A DNA stretch of 7,304 nt, from NCBI GenBank assembly GCA_013697225.1, contig JACCXG010000424.1, positions 1 to 7,304 of the forward strand. The letters run 5' to 3'. Source of the DNA: Acidobacteriota bacterium. Its GTDB lineage: Bacteria; Acidobacteriota; Vicinamibacteria; Vicinamibacterales; 2-12-FULL-66-21. The notes below the pieces were generated by a model. That model saw only the letters and a program-made list of their open reading frames with translations, made no database searches and was not told the origin of the DNA. A program made the position numbers and the translations under genes. Positions 5,390 to 7,304 of this stretch are shown here, in pieces. Numbering within the stretch: the first letter of the stretch is position 1; each line of letters starts with the position of its first letter.

Positions 5390-6671
5390 ACCACTCTGCT
5401 GCCACCGAACCCTCTCGAAGGATCGTATCCTCGCGGTCTGACCCGGTCGAGACGATGGAGGCCGGGACGCCCGTGATTTCCTCGATCCGTGCGATGTAGG
5501 CCTTTGCCTCGTCCGGCAGGTCGTCGAATCGGCGCACCCCCCGCGCAGGACGGCTCCACCCCGGCAGCGTCTCGTAGACCGGCTCGCAGCTGGAGAGCTG
5601 GGCGAAATCACCTGGCATCTCCGGGACCACGGTCCCGCGGCACCGGTAAGCAGTACAGACCTGCAGTTCGGGGAGCCCGTCGAGCACGTCGAGCTTCGTC
5701 AGGGCCAGCGTGTCGAGGCCGTTCACGCGGACCGCATATCTCACCGCAACGGCGTCGTACCACCCGCATCGCCGTGGTCGCCCCGTGACGGCGCCGAACT
5801 CCTGGCCGCTCTCACGAAGGCGGTTGCCCATCTCCCCTGTCAGTTCTGTGGGGAGCGGCCCTTCCCCGACGCGCGTCGTGTAGGCCTTGGCGACCCCGAG
5901 CACTCCGTCAATCGCGCGCGGCCCGACACCCAGGCCGGTGCACACGCCTCCAATCGTCGCATTCGAGGAGGTCACGTAGGGATAGGTGCCGTGATCGATG
6001 TCGAGCAGCGTCCCCTGTGCCCCTTCGAACATCACCGAGCGCCCCTCGGCGCGCGCCCGGGAGAGAAACAGCGATACGTCGGTCACCCAGCGGCCCATCC
6101 GGTCCCAGGAGCGCTTCAGCTCGTCGATGACCTGCCGCCAGTCCATCGTGGAGTCTGGAATGAGGCGGTTACGCGCGGCGACGTTGTGCTCGACGGCTTC
6201 GGCCAGCGAGTCCAGGTTCGTGAGATCGCCGACGCGGATTCCCCGCCGCGCGATCTTGTCCTCGTACGCCGGACCGATGCCCCTCGACGTGGTGCCGATC
6301 TTGCGTTCGCCGCGGCGTGCTTCGCTGAGGAGATCGAGCTCACGGTGATACGGAAGGATCAGGTGCGCCTTGTCGCTGATGAGAAGGCGATCGCCGGCGG
6401 GGATCCCGGCGCGATCCAGTTCGTCAATCTCCGCAAAGAGCGCCTGGGGGTCGATCACCACGCCGTTGCCGATGATGCACGTGATCCCTTCGTGCAGGAT
6501 CCCCGAGGGCAGCAGCCGCAGGACGAACTTGCGGCCGCCCGCATAGACCGTATGTCCTGCGTTGTGCCCCCCCTGATACCTGGCCACGATCGAGAAGTGT
6601 CGCGTCAGCAGGTCCACGATCTTGCCCTTGCCCTCGTCTCCCCACTGTGCACCCAGCACGGCGATGTTCAT
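5379..6671 (-). CDS. purA: Adenylosuccinate synthetase
   Basis: 430 residues, the normal full length. It joins IMP and aspartate using GTP to give adenylosuccinate, the first committed step from IMP to AMP, in the cytoplasm. The N-terminal GTP loop 'GAQWGDEGKGK' (7-17) holds catalytic Asp12, and 'RYQGGHNAGHTV' (31-42) holds catalytic His40. 'KIGTTSRGIGPAYEDK' (124-139) is the IMP-binding loop, 'FEGAQGTLLDIDHGTYPYVTSSN' (215-237) and 'TRVGEGPLPTEL' (266-277) are family signatures, 'GRPRRCGW' (297-304) is the Asp/IMP loop, and 'TKLD' (325-328) recognises guanine. No key residue is missing. No Shine-Dalgarno precedes the ATG; a TAGAAT box ends 9 nt upstream. The 3' end overlaps the PilZ gene. 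Confidence 0.97.
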   Translation of the reverse strand: MNIAVLGAQWGDEGKGKIVDLLTRHFSIVARYQGGHNAGHTVYAGGRKFVLRLLPSGILHEGITCIIGNGVVIDPQALFAEIDELDRAGIPAGDRLLISDKAHLILPYHRELDLLSEARRGERKIGTTSRGIGPAYEDKIARRGIRVGDLTNLDSLAEAVEHNVAARNRLIPDSTMDWRQVIDELKRSWDRMGRWVTDVSLFLSRARAEGRSVMFEGAQGTLLDIDHGTYPYVTSSNATIGGVCTGLGVGPRAIDGVLGVAKAYTTRVGEGPLPTELTGEMGNRLRESGQEFGAVTGRPRRCGWYDAVAVRYAVRVNGLDTLALTKLDVLDGLPELQVCTAYRCRGTVVPEMPGDFAQLSSCEPVYETLPGWSRPARGVRRFDDLPDEAKAYIARIEEITGVPASIVSTGSDREDTILREGSVAAEWFRR

Positions 6672-6680
6672 ACGTGCAGT

Positions 6681-6686
6681 ATTCTA
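6681..6686 (-). promoter_or_regulatory. Candidate -10 (TAGAAT) for purA
   Basis: On the minus strand TAGAAT matches TATAAT at five of six bases and ends 9 nt before the purA ATG at 6671, leaving a predicted leader of only about 3 nt. The position 17 nt further upstream has no good -35 match. There is no ribosome binding site in the usual window, which agrees with a near-leaderless message. Confidence 0.5.
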
Positions 6687-6860
6687 CCTTCGTTCCTTGA
6701 CTCACCCGAGCGGGGCGCGAGCCCGATTGTTGACGTGCGGATGCCGCCGACGCGAGACGAGAATGCACAGTTCGCGCGATTGATCCCGCGGGCGATTGCG
6801 GCAGCACGCCGGTTCCCGGGGATGGCGAGAGAAGTCAAGCGAGAAATTTTCAGAATGGGT

Positions 6861-6889
6861 TTGACAACGCGCGCGTACGTTTCTAGATT
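6861..6889 (+). promoter_or_regulatory. Strong sigma70-type promoter (TTGACA-17-TAGATT)
   Basis: The -35 TTGACA (6861-6866) is an exact consensus match. The spacer is the ideal 17 nt. The -10 TAGATT (6884-6889) matches four of six bases, including the key T, A and final T. An A/T-rich patch (AAATTTT, about 10 nt upstream of the -35) could act as an UP-like element in otherwise GC-rich DNA. Predicted transcription start is near 6896. The first well-supported downstream gene starts at 7181, so the leader would be about 285 nt unless the 6913 frame is translated. Confidence 0.65.
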
Positions 6890-6912
6890 GCTACCTCCGA
6901 CACGCGACAGAC

Positions 6913-7194
6913 ATGATGAGCCGCCTCCACCACCGCAGAGCACCTCGACCTGCCCTGTTCGTCCGCAAGCGAGCGATGCGGCCCGCAGGCTGGCCTCTGG
7001 CCGGCAGGGTGGCGGGGCTGGCCGGTAGCGATGCGCCGCTTTCAGGCCCGCACATCGGTTCACCCGTGCGGTCGTGCGGCGTCTCGCGCGGACTCCGGCA
7101 GCCGTATCACCTGGCGTGGTCGCCGGTGACCGGTTGGACCACGGACGCATTCCTGCAGGTAGTCCAGGGGGATTTCGACGATGATGATTCCTGA
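6913..7194 (+). CDS. Doubtful small ORF (93 codons) downstream of the strong promoter
   Basis: ATG 6913 lies about 16 nt after the predicted transcription start and has no clear Shine-Dalgarno. The product is Arg-, Pro- and Gly-rich in its first two-thirds. Its last third, 'LRQPYHLAWSPVTGWTTDAFLQVV', looks more protein-like and ends in an acidic 'GDFDDDDS'. About three-quarters of third positions are G or C, only mildly supportive in this GC-rich DNA. Its stop lies 14 nt inside the next gene, which would allow translational coupling. I recognise no family. It may be a real small protein, a leader peptide or chance. Confidence 0.3.
   Translation: MMSRLHHRRAPRPALFVRKRAMRPAGWPLAGRVAGLAGSDAPLSGPHIGSPVRSCGVSRGLRQPYHLAWSPVTGWTTDAFLQVVQGDFDDDDS
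7115..7143 (+). repeat. Inverted repeat with internal palindrome in the ATPase leader
   Basis: CGTGGTC (7115-7121) and GACCACG (7137-7143) are exact 7-bp inverted arms. Inside the 15-nt gap is another inverted repeat, CCGGT-G-ACCGG (7123-7133). The whole ends 37 bp before the ATPase start. It could be a protein-binding site or an RNA hairpin affecting translation of the next gene. Confidence 0.5.
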
Positions 7195-7304
7195 GCGTCC
7201 GGCACTTGAACGGCGTGTGCTCGAAGCGCTCGACGTCGGCATGACGTCGGAATCCGACGGGCCGCGCATACCAGTGCTGCTCGGCGGCTGCGGCAGCGGA
7301 CGCA
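7181..7304 (+). CDS. P-loop ATPase, N-terminus only (cut by right edge)
   Basis: 41 codons from ATG 7181 (ATG 7184 is an alternative), running off the window. Residues 30-41 read 'IPVLLGGCGSGR': a beta-strand followed by a Walker A-like G-x4-G loop, the usual start of an AAA+/STAND-type ATP-binding domain. The expected Lys is Arg41. A short amphipathic helix, 'ALERRVLEALD', precedes it. A GGGG run at 7167-7170, about 10 nt before the ATG, could serve as a loose ribosome binding site. Which ATPase family it belongs to cannot be told from this fragment. Confidence 0.7.
   Translation, partial: MMIPERPALERRVLEALDVGMTSESDGPRIPVLLGGCGSGR

Larger units (their letters stand above)
6672..7180. other. 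509-bp region between purA and the ATPase, no convincing gene
   Basis: It holds the purA promoter at its left end, then about 170 bp (6690-6860) in which I see nothing clear beyond a 4-bp GGGC/GCCC stem at 6712-6725. Next come a strong plus-strand promoter (6861-6889) preceded by an A/T patch at 6844-6850, a weak 93-codon frame and an inverted repeat at 7115-7143. CTGGCC occurs three times at 6990, 6997 and 7018, spaced by multiples of 7 nt. No tRNA or other RNA gene is recognisable. Confidence 0.5.

Noticed and set aside
5991..7028. 345-codon plus-strand frame
   Set aside because: It is antisense to purA over most of its length, with Arg/Pro/His-rich composition typical of a GC-rich shadow frame. 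purA is certain.
6668..7150. 160-codon minus-strand frame whose TGA overlaps the purA ATG as ATGA
   Set aside because: The overlap looks like translational coupling, but the product is Ser/Arg/Gly-rich with no fold pattern and would run antisense through the strong promoter and leader. The purA -10 box lies inside it. Probably chance.
7232..7258. GACGTCGG repeated 11 bp apart, followed by GTCGG-AAT-CCGAC symmetry
   Set aside because: It lies inside the coding start of the ATPase and is explained by Asp-Val-Gly/Thr-Ser codons; the one-helical-turn spacing is suggestive but too little to call a site.

Overview
The window is about two-thirds G+C, densely coded and contains no phage, insertion-sequence, CRISPR or RNA-gene signature that I could find. 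The gene repertoire suggests a member of the Acidobacteriota, perhaps Vicinamibacteria-like. The pointers are a small exported protein with an 'SGCL' domain, a YtxJ/BrxC bacillithiol-type redoxin, a heme-type chlorite dismutase-family protein, and a receiver-like/PilZ fusion. That assignment is an inference from protein character, not a measured placement.

Layout, left to right. (1) A minus-strand nucleotidyltransferase-fold gene runs off the left edge (1-530). (2) A divergent 197-bp gap leads to a plus-strand run: a small exported protein (728-1210), a chlorite dismutase/HemQ-family protein (1338-2090), a 97-residue protein of unknown function (2233-2526) and a YtxJ/BrxC-like thioredoxin-fold protein (2587-2925). 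Hairpins lie after the first two of these. The last has its own promoter, set in nested inverted repeats. (3) A two-gene minus-strand operon follows: a HAD phosphatase (3845-4576) upstream of a ROK fructokinase very like E. coli Mak (2878-3816). Its 3' end overlaps the redoxin gene tail to tail by 48 bp. (4) Divergent from the HAD gene is a pseudo-receiver/PilZ protein (4658-5389), which overlaps the 3' end of purA (5379-6671, minus) by 11 bp. (5) A 509-bp stretch without a convincing gene separates purA from the start of a P-loop ATPase (7181 to the right edge). It carries the best sigma70-type promoter in the window, a weak candidate 93-codon ORF and a structured inverted repeat.

The genes do not form one pathway. 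They look like ordinary chromosomal housekeeping and stress functions: AMP synthesis (purA), fructose phosphorylation (mak plus a HAD phosphatase), thiol redox (BrxC-like), heme chemistry (Cld family) and c-di-GMP sensing (PilZ). The most notable points are regulatory. Several genes appear to be leaderless or nearly so (TANNNT box 6-12 nt before the start, no Shine-Dalgarno), while neighbours use strong Shine-Dalgarno sequences. The brxC-like promoter and the leader of the right-edge ATPase both contain symmetrical elements. I do not see a clearly new multi-gene system in the window.
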